This document shows positions 12,357-40,699 of a stretch of DNA of 64,000 bases, piece after piece (positions within the stretch are counted from its first letter, which is position 1; each line of letters opens with the position of its first letter). The DNA is from Clytia hemisphaerica (Eukaryota; Cnidaria; Hydrozoa; Leptothecata; Clytiidae). The position numbers and the translations under genes are program-made. The stretch spans positions 1,419,309-1,483,308 of the forward strand of contig CACVBU010001205.1 of NCBI GenBank assembly GCA_902728285.1. Reading direction: 5' to 3'. Under the pieces are notes generated by a model. That model was not told the DNA's origin, did no database searches, and saw nothing but the letters and a program-made list of their open reading frames with translations.

Positions 12357-13597
12357 AGTCAGGTACAGTTGTTTGATACTGCCTGTCAGTGAGCCAAAAT
12401 CCCGCAAAGAAATCAGAAAATCAGTTTTTTGAAGTTTGCAAAAAACGCCACATAGAAGATCTTTCAAATTCAGTATGTGAATAGAGCAGTAAAAAATACA
12501 ACTTTTCTATCCTTCCTTTTTTTTGCAAAAGTTCTAGGAATGAAAATAAAGGGATAATGATAATTGAATAACTATCCATTGATGACTCGCGGCACTTAGT
12601 CGTGCGGCTGAGGTCGAAAAACGTTTCATTTCGTGATACATATTTTAGATTCCAAAAAAACAACGGAAACTCGTGAATCAGTATGTGTAGGCTACAAAAT
12701 CAAAAGTTTCCACGATATTATCAGGCAAGTACTGTAACAAGTAATTGGCGATTTTTTGCGTTTCCAGGCAAAATTGCAAGGCCTGGAAATTCATGATTTT
12801 TGGGGGGTCTTCAAATTAAAAAAAGACCTATATCACATGATAGAGCTCTTCAAACTGAGCAAAAAAGTGTATTACACCAAAGTCCCAACTTCTCTAGATC
12901 AAAATTTATTGGCCTATTTGTGGTAAAAAACTGATGGAAAACAGGGAATTTCCTCACAATCTGCATTAATTTATGCAAAATTAAACACCTTTTTGAACAA
13001 AATTCAAAATTAAACACCTTCGCTTGAGAAAATGATTGACAGATTGAAGTTTTCATGCCCGCCGTGCGCGCCGTGCGGGAGCTCGGGCGCTCTGTGAGAG
13101 TTCTCGGCTCAATCCTCGGACCGCGCTAAAAATGGTAGACTGAGCTGTGATAGATCATTTTGATGGAGGTTGTTGGAATGTTTACAAGGCTCTTGACAGA
13201 ATATTGTTTGTTTTATTGTCAATGATGACAGTGCTGTTATAAATTTTGTTAGATCTGACAAATTGATGTTTGTAAGTTCACTTTATAGTTTTGATTCCCA
13301 TTGAAGAATCATATTCTGGTTTTCATGTTATTAGATGCTGTTTTAGAGCTTTAGAGCTACACTGCCTGTGAGTGAACCCTTGTAGACAGACTATCAAAAC
13401 TTTGAAAACCCAGGCAGACACGTACATAACTTACCACCAAACCTCTTTTACAAACTCAAAAAACTTTCAAAACATCAGCCACATTTTATAAAGGCTCCTT
13501 TTGAGAGGTCATTTTGTTTAAAAATGAACCTGTGTTTTCATTTTCATTTGTTTATCTTTTTTCACAAGGTCAGTATTTTCCATAAATTATGCGCGCC
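12357..13597. other. Intergenic, nothing recognised
   Basis: This is AT-rich sequence. Short open frames at 12421-12663 and 12850-13056 (minus) resemble nothing. It ends at the hAT element. Confidence 0.4.
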
Positions 13598-14507
13598 CAC
13601 ATCAGTGCTGCAAATAACGGCCGGTGACCGGTAATTACCGGTCATTTCGTAGTTTCTACCGGTCATTCTGAAGCTTACTTTTTCACTTTGTCCGGTTAAA
13701 ATTTATAGGCTTCTTTCGTAATTTTTAATCATTTTAATTACATTTCTTTAGTTCCTCATACTTACCAAACTATAATTATAAGAACTGCTCTAAAAAGTTG
13801 GTTCCTTCGTATTTACAACCTTGGCTATTTTCATAACAAAAAAGTTCTTTCTTATAAAAAGTTCTTAATACTTGATTGCGTCTGATATTTATGACGTCAA
13901 TAAACACACTTTTTTGCACATCACTTTTGTATGAATCTGTTGTTAGTCTTTGACGCCTCTCGAAGAGATTTTCCCCAGATTTTCTTTTTATTTGTTTTCC
14001 CTCTCTTTCTCCCTCCTATATGCTGTTTAAATTCTTTTATATATATTTTTTTATATACGGTGGAGCGTTGTTACTGAGAATTTTTTTACTCCTATGAACT
14101 CAAACAAACCTCTTGCGAAAGAAAGAGCCAAAATAGAAAGGAACATGGCATCTCAAAATTTTCCAAAAATAAAAACTCTTCAAAAATGGAAAAACGATTT
14201 TTCATGGTTAAATGTAAACCATTCTCAGGTAATGACATGTAAACTCTGTGTCAAATGGGTAAAGACAATAGAATCGAGCAAAAATTATTCGGTAGCATTT
14301 GTGAAAGGATCTAAGAATTACAGAAGATCTGCTGTAGCTGAACATGAAAAGACAACACAGCATGAACAGAGTAAAGAACTTGAAGAAGAGGAAAGATGCA
14401 AAGCACCAGGGGGTGTCAATCGAAAAATTCGATTGTCGAATCGATCGAAGTGATTGTCGAATCGATCGAAGTCGATTGAAGATTTACATTTTTTTTGCTC
14501 CTTATGA

Positions 14508-15113
14508 ACGCCCCTCGACATGGCCCAAGAATTCTCGGGCCAAAACTTTTATTGGAATTAACTTTTATTGGAATATGGCCCGAGCTGGCCCGAGAATTCT
14601 CGGGCCGTGTTCGAGCCACACGCGGGCCACGCACGGGCCACACTCGGGCCACACTCGGGCCAATTTTTGAAAACATGATTTAAACAGGCGTGTAATTTCA
14701 GGACTGAATTTTTTTAACATTTTCTTTGAGAAAAACTTGGTTTCTCTTAATTATATTAAATATATGAATGTTGTAAATTCATATAAATATTAAACGTCTT
14801 ATTTGGTATGAAAACATAGTTATAAAATATACTTAGGATGGAAATATTTGCTAGTAAACTGGTCCTGGTTTTAAACTGAAGAGTGTCCACGGGAAGCTCG
14901 TAAAGTTTTTTTGAGCGATATAATCATAACAGACAAATCTTATTTTGTACTATTTTGTTTGACTGGACATGCTGAATCAATTTAACATTTAACATGGCCC
15001 GAACATGGCCCGAATGACTCGGGTCATGTTCGGGCCAAAAGAATTGATAGGGTCTCTCAGCCCGAACATGGCCCGAAGAGGCCCGAGAATTCTCGGGCCA
15101 TGTCGAGGGTCGT
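14508..15113. mobile_element. 606-bp MITE, GGCCCGAG family, 8-bp TSD
   Basis: The ends ACGCCCCTCGACATGGCCC and the complement of ACGACCCTCGACATGGCCC are followed by AGAATTCTCGGGCC palindromes. TSD CCTTATGA lies at 14500-14507 and 15114-15121. The subterminal parts are full of GGCCC/GGGCC motifs. A fragment of a related sequence is at 44190-44300. It is non-coding; hAT or P type by TSD size. Confidence 0.85.
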
Positions 15114-15120
15114 CCTTATG

Positions 15121-15277
15121 ATCGACTTCGATTGACTTCGATCGACTACGATTGACTTTGATCGACTACGATTGACATCGATCGACTACGATTGACTTCG
15201 ATCGACTACGATTGACTTCGATCGACTACGATTGACTTCGATCGACTTCGATTGACTTCGATCGACTTCGATAACCG
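15121..15277. repeat. Tandem repeat of a ~20-bp TCGACTACGATTGACT unit
   Basis: About seven imperfect units of ATCGACTACGATTGACTTCG follow the nested MITE within the left arm of the 1858-bp fold-back element. The right arm (16079-16256) holds complementary units. Confidence 0.8.
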
Positions 15278-15333
15278 TCGTGACTTGCTTGCAGCAAATA
15301 ATTTACCCACCTTGTGTCTCCTTTGTGTCTTAA

Positions 15334-15999
15334 GGTCGGTCTCCACTAAGCGCGCGCTGCGATAGCTCTTCTTTGAGCAAGGCCATCATCATATGTTCCG
15401 TTCGCGTCATAAAACATCTTCAAATTCAGTCGGTCGGTAATATATTTCGTTGGGTTTTTAAGATTTAGTAAATCCCGATATATCAAGTCGGCAATCAACA
15501 AAATCTTTTGCCGCTATCTTTGATTGGCCAAACTATCCACAGTGAAATGTGCGCGCACATGCGTTAACCTCAAAAGCGGACCTTATTTTCGGCCTGCGGG
15601 GGTATCGGCCCTACTGCGTCGCTGAATTTCGATTTGAAAATGTCAATAAGAAAATCTTGAACGGGACTCAATGTGAGTTCAGTAAACAAAAACTTATAGC
15701 GATGATGATTCAAAGATACGAAGTGCTTGGCTATCAAAAAATTATTCCGACATTTTTCCGACTTGTCCGACTCGGGATTTATGTTTTGAAAGTGAGTCGG
15801 GGGACGCAAACGGAACATATTATTGATGATGGCCCAAAGCTTCCACACTATTGATCAAAAGCAAAATGAAGCAATTTCATTGGCGTGATCTGACGTAACG
15901 ATCACTCGCTTGAAAAGCAAGCGCGCGCTGCGTTTTTCTCAAAGCAAAAATGATTGAAGCCTAAGTTGCGATCGCAGCGCAAGCTAGTGGAGACAGACC
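15334..15999. mobile_element. 666-bp MITE inserted at TTAA
   Basis: TIRs are GGTCGGTCTCCACTAAGCG-like on the left and the complement of GGTCTGTCTCCACTAGCTTG on the right. TTAA flanks both ends (15330-15333, 16000-16003), as for piggyBac or Kolobok insertions. Inner inverted motifs (GTTCCGTTCGCGTC near 15397, complement near 15808) extend the symmetry. The frames at 15549-15854 run through the repeat on both strands and are not convincing genes. Confidence 0.75.
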
Positions 16000-18900
16000 T
16001 TAAGGCATAAAGGAGACACAAGGTGGGTGAAAAATGGTGAAAATATTTGCCGCAAGCAAGTTACGACGGTTATCGAAGTCAATTGTAGTCGATCGAAGTC
16101 AATCGAAATCAATCGAAGATTTACATTTTTTTAAAGGTTTGATCGACTTCGATCGATTCGACAATCACTTTGATTGACTTCGATTGACTTCGATTGATTT
16201 CGATTGCTTCGATCGCTTCCGATTGCTTCGATCGCTTCAATCGCTTCGATTGACATCCCCTGGAAAGCATCAGGAGCAGTTTACAGAAAAACTGTAACTC
16301 AGGTAAAAATAGTTTTGTATCAATTACATATTTATTAGAGTTACCTTGGTAAAGTTCTACTATAGTGAAATTCGACCTATCATTATTTTGGATTTTAACA
16401 GTCATTATAGCACTGGTAAGAAATCAACCATTACCCCCAGTATCCAGCTAAGTGAGTTTTAAGATTTGCCCTGGTGAACTTGTCACCAACTGTCCCTTCA
16501 AGTGTTTCTTTTTCACGAGGTAGTCATGAATGGCCTTTTTCTTTTTAGAACACTCCAGTGAGTGCACCAATTGTCAAAGGGTTAAAAAAGATGTCCAACA
16601 CTGAAAAAGAAGGACTTTTAAAACTATTCCAAATCGCATATTTGAATGCATACAAAGGCAGACCTTACGTTGATTTTACAGATTGGGTAGAATGGGCTGA
16701 GTTAAATGGTATTAAATTCAACGTTACTGCCTATAAAAACCGTACACAATGCACAGAATTTGTAAATGTCATTAGTGAGACAATATTCGAGGAAGATGTC
16801 AAGAAAAAACTGAAAAATTCAAACTTCATTTCTGTATTTTGCGATGGAAGTACTGATTCTGCTGTCATTGAAAAGGAATGTGTACCTGATGTTTGTTGAC
16901 CTCACTGAATTCGAGCCTACTCTTTCATTCATTGCTTTGAAAGATGTTCCCAGTCAGGACGCAGCAGGAATCAAAAGTGCTCTCACAAAGGCTTTTGATG
17001 ACGTGGGAATGCCAGAACTAAAGGATAAAATCGTTTTTTTAGCCAGCGTTGGTGCCAGTGTAAATAGTGGTATTAAAACAGGACTTGCAGCTAAATTTCG
17101 AGAGGATGGTCTTGAATGGCTTGTTTTTGTATGGTGTCTGTCACATAGACTTGAATTAGCATTAAAGGATAGTCTTGATGATGTTCTAGCTCCTGTTAAA
17201 AAAAGCTTGACAAATCTTTTCTACCTTTATCAGAAATCATCGAAAAAGTTAAGAGAATTACGTAAGCTCCATAAAGTATTGAAAGAAATGTACGAGTTTG
17301 CTGATAATTGTGTCAAGCCAGCAAAGGCAACTGGGACACGTTGGATTGCCCATGTACTACGCAGCATGTCTTGATTGGTTGACAAATTCGGACTTTATTT
17401 GCAGCACTTTGAAAATGTAATTGCTGACACCTCAAAACAGACGGATAAAGCAACTTTAGAAGGAAAGAGGAGACTGTTTAACTGAGGCAAATGTTTTACT
17501 CCGATGTGGTCTATTTATTGATCTGTTAAATCCAGCATTGAAATTTAGTCTTCAATCTCAAAAGGAAAATTTTGGAAACATTGAATTAGTTGATGAGTTA
17601 GATGACATGTTCCTGGCGTATTTCCTTATGAAAAGGCGATTTTCAATCTACCAAACCTACAAAAAGTTTTTGCCAACATAAAGGAAGACCAAGATGAAAA
17701 AGGAAAAACAGTTTATAAATATCAAGACATCACTATTCAGTATTACAAAAGAGAGATCGACAGTATCAAACATAATACAACAAAGTATATCGACCTAATA
17801 CTTGAAGCATTGAAAGAAAGGTTTGCAGCTTTATCTGGCGAAAATGATGGTGACGATGTAACTGGTACTCCCATTGCTGGCGATGCTATTTTGTACGATG
17901 TTTGTCGCGTTGTAGATTCTCGCAAATGGATTTTGCCTGAAAAAATGACTATTACGATCGAATCAGTCAACTTCATGCTTAAGAACAATATCGAGAGCTT
18001 ATCGAATATCTTTGGTCACTTCAAAAAGATACTTAAAAAGACATCACCCAACATCTCACTCGAAAAAGTTACTGACGAGTACATCAGCTTAGTCATGTAC
18101 ACAATGAAACATTTCAATCACCAAATACACACTCCCATCAAGGTATGGCAGTTCCTCAATCCTTACAAAGTCGACCGTGGATGGAGCAATATTTTTTTGA
18201 TTGCAGAGCTGTGTTTTTGCGCGCCATCTTCAAATGCCTCACTTGAAAGATTTTTTAGTCAAATGAGAATTGTTAAAACTGATTGGCGAAATTCTTTGAC
18301 AGAAAGTAATTTAACATCCCTGCTTCGGATTAAAGTGTCTGGGCCAACACTAAAAGTCTTTATTGATCGGTATTGTGAAAAAGCAGTGAGTAAATGGTAC
18401 AATGACAAAGATCGATTGAATCAAAAGCCTCGAAAAAAATACCGAAAACGTAAGTCCAATAAACCACCAAGGAAGGAGTTCCAGTTGCCATCCTTATTCG
18501 AAAATAAGTAGTGAAAGCGAGGGAGAACAGGAAGAAGAAAATGACGAGGAAGTAACAATCTTGTGATTTATGAAATTAATTTTTTTTTAAAGAAAAATTA
18601 TCAGGTGAAAATAGAATATTAACGAGTGCATCATTAATTTATCTTTCCATCTTCCTCTCTTCAAACTGAACATTTATTATACTATAGTATATGTATACCT
18701 ATCTAAATTTCTTCGTTACAAACACTACCCTATTTGTGCAGTAGCAGCATAAAAAAGTGCTTTACAACCCAACTAGATGCTTTAATACCGCTATAAAAGA
18801 GAAACAGATTTTAAATTAAAATAGGTGTTTAGCCAATGTAAGGGTCATTTCAGACTCCAAAATTTTCTAAGGGGGCGGCTCCGCCCCCTAGCACCACCGC

Positions 18901-19017
18901 TAGGGGGCTTGGAGCGCCCCCCAGACCCCCTGCTCTAAATTACCGGCCAACTTACATTTCCTTATTTGCAGCACTGCACATATGCAGGGAGAAATATCCC
19001 TGCAGACATGTTAGTTG

Positions 19018-19084
19018 GACCAGAAAAATAATCTTTAAAAAACTAGACAGTGAAATAATCTTTAAAAAACTAGACAGTGAAATA
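19018..19084. repeat. Two tandem copies of a ~32-bp unit
   Basis: AATAATCTTTAAAAAACTAG followed by ACAGTGAA occurs twice in a row, immediately right of the hAT element. Confidence 0.8.
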
Positions 19085-19141
19085 GTTTACGGTCTGCATA
19101 TCCAGGGTAATAAAATTCATGTGGTTTATTTCACTAAAATG

Positions 19142-19314
19142 AAGCTCATGGGTATATTTGAAGTAGATTGAAACATTTTTCATGGTTGCAACGTAATGTG
19201 AGTTAACAGTTAATGTGAGAGATCCAGAAATGACCATTTTCACTGTTCATGTGTTGCAACCATGAAAAATGTTTCAATCTATATACTTCAAATTTACCCA
19301 TGAGCTGCTTGTTT
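19142..19314. mobile_element. Fold-back MITE with ~50-bp arms
   Basis: AGCTCATGGGTATATTTGAA at the left is inverted at the right (TTCAAATTTACCCATGAGCT), and the shared arm continues through GAAACATTTTTCATGGTTGC. The loop is ~60 bp. A partial third end (ACACATGAGCTGCATTT) lies at about 19814. It is non-coding. Confidence 0.75.
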
Positions 19315-19455
19315 AGTGTCCATTAACAGATTCCATAATCAGTTTATATACATTAAATAATTATGTGATTCGAGTTTGAAAAATCAAGCCACCGATGAGT
19401 TCCATTTTAGTGTCCATTACCAAATTCCAGAATCAGTTTACTTGAATGAAATAAT

Positions 19456-19676
19456 TACCGTGAGATTGGGTAACTTGCATCAGTGGAGGCTAACATGCAT
19501 AGCCCTCAATAAATGACCTGGCTGGTCATTAAAATACAAAACTAAATCAAATTAAAAATGGTAGAGTAGAGCTGTGAGCGGAGCTGCGTAGTTGTATTTC
19601 AATGACCAGCCAGGTCTTTTATTTAAGGGCTTTGCATGTTAGCCTCCACTGATGCAAGTTACCCAATCTCACGGTA
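19456..19676. mobile_element. TA-flanked hairpin MITE, copy 2 (intact, 217 bp)
   Basis: The element runs 19458-19674 between TA dinucleotides. The arms begin CCGTGAGATTGGGTAACTTG and continue with few mismatches for ~95 bp, leaving a short loop. It is the cleanest copy of the family and gives the reference for the two interrupted copies at 5133 and 21857. A Tc1/mariner-like class is inferred from the TA flanks. Confidence 0.85.
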
Positions 19677-20520
19677 TGTGTTGAGTTTAGACATCATACC
19701 ACGTCCCGCCATACCCCATACCACTGTGCACTGACCGTTGTTAACAGCTACAGATAAAAAAAGTGACTGTTTTCTTGTGTAGCATCAAGAAAAAAGTTAC
19801 AATCTTATTCAAATTTACACATGAGCTGCATTTCAGTTTGTTTATTTCTATATCAGAAGCCATTATTTCCTAAAAATAAAATCTTTTTGAAAACAAGAAA
19901 CTAAAAATGAAAGTGATTTAAGGTAGAATTTTCACTCATAAAACTTTATGAAAACTTGAGCAAAGACTAAAAGATATGGCAGAATGTTGAAAAAAGGTTT
20001 ATAAAGAATAATCATTACAAAATTTCTTTGGTTTGAAAGTCTCTTGACCACTAACCAAAGAAAGTGTTCAAGAAAGTATGAATCAACCTCAAACCTCCTA
20101 GTCTGGACCCATACAAATTTTTACTCCATTTCACAAAGCTCACAAGAGATAATAATTAGTATGGTAGAATTGGAGATTTTGAATTTGCCACCAAAAAAAC
20201 CGTTTGAAAACTGGCCAATCAGAACGCATTTTTCGGGAGAATAATAGACATAATCGGCCAATCAGAAGCGTTTCTACAAAAAATTGTAGAAATTTTTGTC
20301 CAAAACTACCCGTCTACTATCGAGTTAAAAAAAAATCGTGAGTAGACGGGGCCCCCATCTACGAACCGCCATCTTGTTTTGTTTTGAAAATTGTTTTGAA
20401 GGAGCGCGGAATCAGAAAATATATCTTTTATAGCCAGTATCCGACTTTAGCAAGCTTTTCCCTCTCCAGATGGCAAAATTTAAAAGTGTGTTACTGGTTT
20501 TAAAGTGCTGTTTCTACCAA

Positions 20521-20595
20521 AACGGACGGACAGACAACGGACGGACAGACAACGGACGGACGGACAAACAACGGACGGACAGACAACGGACGGAA
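20521..20595. repeat. Minisatellite, ~15-bp unit ACAACGGACGGACAG
   Basis: About five imperfect units lie side by side. The open frame over it (20505-20690) is a by-product of the repeat. Confidence 0.85.
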
Positions 20596-20637
20596 AGTTG
20601 CAAATGAAAGGCCCTATCGCCAGCGCTGGGCCAATAA

Positions 20638-21106
20638 GGCGTCAATCACATATAAGTTGTGTTCACGTCATTTCCAGCCCCAAAAAGTGAGTCGGACGTT
20701 CGGTCGGCACTAAAATCGTCGGAAAAGTGCGCTCTGAACCTAGGCAGTCGGTCAGCACTAGAATCATCGAAAAAATGCGCCCTGAACATAGGTTTGTTTG
20801 CGCGGCGAGAATTATCAAGCGCACTAGCTGCATTATGATCTTTCTTACACATCACGGTTGCAAAAAAACCGTCGCCTGGTGCTTTTTAACGCAAACAATC
20901 TTTGAAAAATTACGGAAGGAAAGCTTCTTTGAACTAACACTGGATGATCAAATCGGCAACTAACAATGAATGTACAAAATGCTTTGAAAAAATATTGGTA
21001 AAAAATCCGATAGATTTCCGACTTTCCGACTGAAAAGTGTCGAATTTTTAAGATAGAAAGTGAGTTGGTCGGACGACGCGAACACAACTTATTTGTGATC
21101 TACGCC
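20638..21106. mobile_element. 469-bp Harbinger-like MITE (TAA TSD)
   Basis: The left end GGCGTCAATCACATATAAGT and the right complement (ending TTTGTGATCTACGCC) are flanked by TAA on both sides (20635-20637, 21107-21109). The arms extend through GTTGTGTTCACGTC. A 3-bp TAA duplication is typical of PIF/Harbinger. No transposase is present. Confidence 0.75.
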
Positions 21107-21183
21107 TAAGCTGTCGAGAGATCAATTCCGTAACATTATTTTTTTCAAATAGTGAATATATAGAAATAAATTAAAGGGTAAAA

Positions 21184-21500
21184 CTGTAAAGGACATTAAT
21201 TTCAAAGGATGCGACAACAAAATCTACATAAATGAAAGTCTAACAAGACAAAATGGCAATGTATTCAGGGCTGCGCGAAACCAACTCCGGCCTAAAGGTT
21301 ATAAATACATTTGGACAGTAAATGGTGTAACCCTGGTGAGAAAAAATGAAAAGTCTAACAATCTATATAACCATGAACATCCCTGCCATTGAATCAGTTA
21401 TTTGCCATAAGTATAAAAAAACTCTGTCTTGATGACTGTGTACTGTGCGAACTCTGTAATACCTGGGTTCACGCCAAATGTTTTAAAATCACAAACAGTG
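21184..21500 (+). pseudogene. LINE ORF1 remnant (FP-type domain plus PHD-like finger)
   Basis: One frame (from about 21184) reads KIYINESLTRQN, then FRAARN and YKYIWTVNGVTLVRK. This pattern occurs in ORF1 or FP-like proteins of CR1/L2-type LINEs and related proteins. It hits a stop near 21391. A second frame (about 21420-21500) reads CELCNTWVHAKC, the C-x2-C, W-x-H-x2-C core of a PHD-type finger common in such ORF1 proteins. The two pieces are out of frame and there is no reverse transcriptase nearby, so this is a short dead fragment. Family assignment is by pattern recall only. Confidence 0.55.
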
Positions 21501-21856
21501 AAGCTCGATATTTGAGGATTAGAAAATGCCTTATATACCAGTTATAATTCCTCCACACACACACTTACCATTGACCATTCAATGAATGTTTTGATAGTGA
21601 TTTTCTCTTTCTCTCTTTTTATTAACAGATGTCAAGAAAATGGCAATGAGAGAAAAGTCTGGAATTGAGAGATCTATATCTGTCTGGAAAAAAATATGGA
21701 ATTTGAAGGAAATAGTCCTGAATAAAGTCTAGTCTGCTCACTTTGCTCTCAAAAGGAAAACCTGAAAATTATTCTAAAGGATGAAATGCTTGGAAACTAT
21801 TGGGTACTGTATTTTGCCTTTAATTTAATGTCTAATAATCTTTTGACATTTTCAGG

Positions 21857-22367
21857 TACCATGAAGTCAGGTAGCTTGCATCAGTCATTCTGTAGCACTA
21901 ACTCGATCGGGAAGATTCTTCCGAAATGGGAAGAACCTCTTGAATGGAAAGAACTTAATCTAATTTTTTCTGCCCGTTTGGGAAGATTCTTCCTCTTTGA
22001 GAAGTTGAAAATTGACTGAATCTTCGGCGAAGCTGTAGGATGACCGGCGAAAATTCAAACTTCTTGAGGTGAAAAAGCATCAAATTTTAAGGTTTTTTGG
22101 GTGTCAAGTTAATTTCCCGTTAGGGAAGGTTCTTCCCATTTCAGAAGAATCTTCCCGAACGTGTTAGTGGCACAGACTGTCAGTGGAGGGAAACTTGCAT
22201 ACTTGCACTTCCTCTGTGACCACTAAGCTTCGAAAAGCAGTTTCAACCTTTCTATCAATTTCAGCTGATAAAAAGGGTGTCGGAATTAGAGGAGGGATGT
22301 CGACATTAGACCAAGTAACGGTATGCATGTTAGCCTCCACTGATGCAAGTTACCCAATCTCACGTTA
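21857..22367. mobile_element. TA-flanked hairpin MITE, copy 3, interrupted
   Basis: The left end is a diverged CCATGAAGTCAGGTAGCTTG. The right arm (TGATGCAAGTTACCCAATCT) matches the intact copy at 19456. A 294-bp insertion occupies 21886-22179. Beyond the insertion the left arm resumes with CAGTGGAGG. Confidence 0.75.
21886..22179. mobile_element. 294-bp fold-back element nested in MITE copy 3
   Basis: The ends CATTCTGTAGCACTAACTCG and the complement of CAGTCTGTGCCACTAACACG continue through GGGAAGATTCTTCC motifs. TCAGT flanks it on both sides (21881-21885, 22180-22184). It is non-coding. Confidence 0.75.
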
Positions 22368-22976
22368 ATGAATCTGAAAAATGTAATTTTTAAAAGACTT
22401 GGCAAACCTGTATCAACCCTGCAAAAGATTGTCTTGCAATTGTTGAAAAAATAACATCCAATGAAATGAAGGTTAAAGGGCTTCATCTAATTAGAAAGGA
22501 TTTTTGATAACTCTTGTTGCTTTTGTTTGCAAACTTTAATGTAAGAAAATTCAACCCTTAGAATCATTGAAACAAATTTTTAAGTCAATACCAGTCAATC
22601 CAGAAGAAGTTGACTTATTAGACCTTCATTATTCAAATTGCCAGTACATCGTTTTCATTGATACTTGTTTTGTCTCTGGAACATTTTCTGAAAATTAAAC
22701 CACCTAGATATACAACTAAAACTGGTAGAACAAGAAAATAGGCTTCAGACAAGTACGGCTATCAGTATATAGATAATATCCATTATAACTAAGAGCCAAA
22801 ATTGGCAAAAGTGAGAAGACCTTGATTAATTACCAAATCACTAAATCTAGTGAGAAAGCTTGGGTCTATAACATTGCTATCGTATGCCAATTGAGCTATC
22901 TCATTATTAAAAGATCTTTTGATTACCATTTCATCCAGGACGAAAATAATATAAATATAAATACAAATAAACAAAT

Positions 22977-40628
<17,652 letters not shown>

Positions 40629-40693
40629 TTTTTGAGCGGGCCTAACCATCTTTTTGTACATAGACTTTTTTGGAACGTAAATTTTTTAAGAAT

Positions 40694-40699
40694 AATAAA
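40694..40699 (+). terminator. U2SURP polyadenylation signal
   Basis: AATAAA lies 66 bp after the stop codon, at the expected place for a short 3' UTR. Confidence 0.75.

Larger units (their letters stand above)
14406..16263. mobile_element. 1858-bp composite fold-back element with 6-bp TSD, inside hAT exon 1
   Basis: The ends are CCAGGGGGTGTCAATCGA and the complement TCGATTGACATCCCCTGG. AAAGCA is duplicated at both sides (14400-14405, 16264-16269), and excision of insert plus one AAAGCA restores the hAT frame. Both arms carry TCGA-rich tandem units and a longer mirrored block (CACCTTGTGTCTCC at about 15310 and its complement at about 16012-16025). Two further elements sit inside (14508-15113 and 15334-15999). 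The base element without them is ~0.57 kb. The 6-bp TSD matches few superfamilies, so the class is unassigned. Confidence 0.8.
14094..18511 (+). pseudogene. hAT transposase (ZNF862-like), disrupted
   Basis: Exon 1 runs 14094-14405 and, past the nested insertion, 16270-16302. Exon 2 runs from 16549 to about 18511. The N-terminal region has a BED/ZMYM-type zinc finger (CKLC near residues 43-46 and a downstream H-H pair). Exon 2 shows hAT landmarks: CDGSTD, WCLSHRLELAL, TRWIAH and the C-terminal dimerisation block LERFFSQMRIVKTDWR. Damage is multiple. A +1 frame change lies near 16880, a TGA stop at 17372-17374, and further frame breaks in 17375-17690. The second catalytic Asp (expected SDGASVN) is Val (GTT at 17048-17050). 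Removing the nested element plus one 6-bp TSD leaves exon 1 in frame and in phase 0 at the splice, so the insertion hit an initially intact gene. The copy cannot encode active transposase. Confidence 0.85.
13603..18976 (+). mobile_element. hAT transposon, 5.4 kb, decayed and carrying nested insertions
   Basis: The TIRs CAGTGCTGCAAATAA (13603) and its complement TTATTTGCAGCACTG (ending 18976) have the CAGNG start typical of hAT. Both ends also carry TACCGG/CCGGTAA subterminal motifs. CACAT occurs directly outside both ends (13598-13602, 18977-18981), but the usual 8-bp TSD is not intact. Inside are a two-exon transposase gene (pseudogene), a TATA-like run near 14040, a CRE palindrome at 13892-13899 and GC-rich palindromes at about 18870-18940. 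An unrelated 1858-bp element (14406-16263) interrupts the first exon. Confidence 0.9.

Noticed and set aside
15121..15277. Regular repeat with spacer-like look (CRISPR-like)
   Set aside because: Units are degenerate and contiguous, without unique spacers, and the DNA is eukaryotic; it is a satellite in a transposon arm.
15549..15854. Open frames on both strands inside the TTAA-flanked MITE
   Set aside because: Overlapping frames on opposite strands across a short repeat; no recognisable protein.
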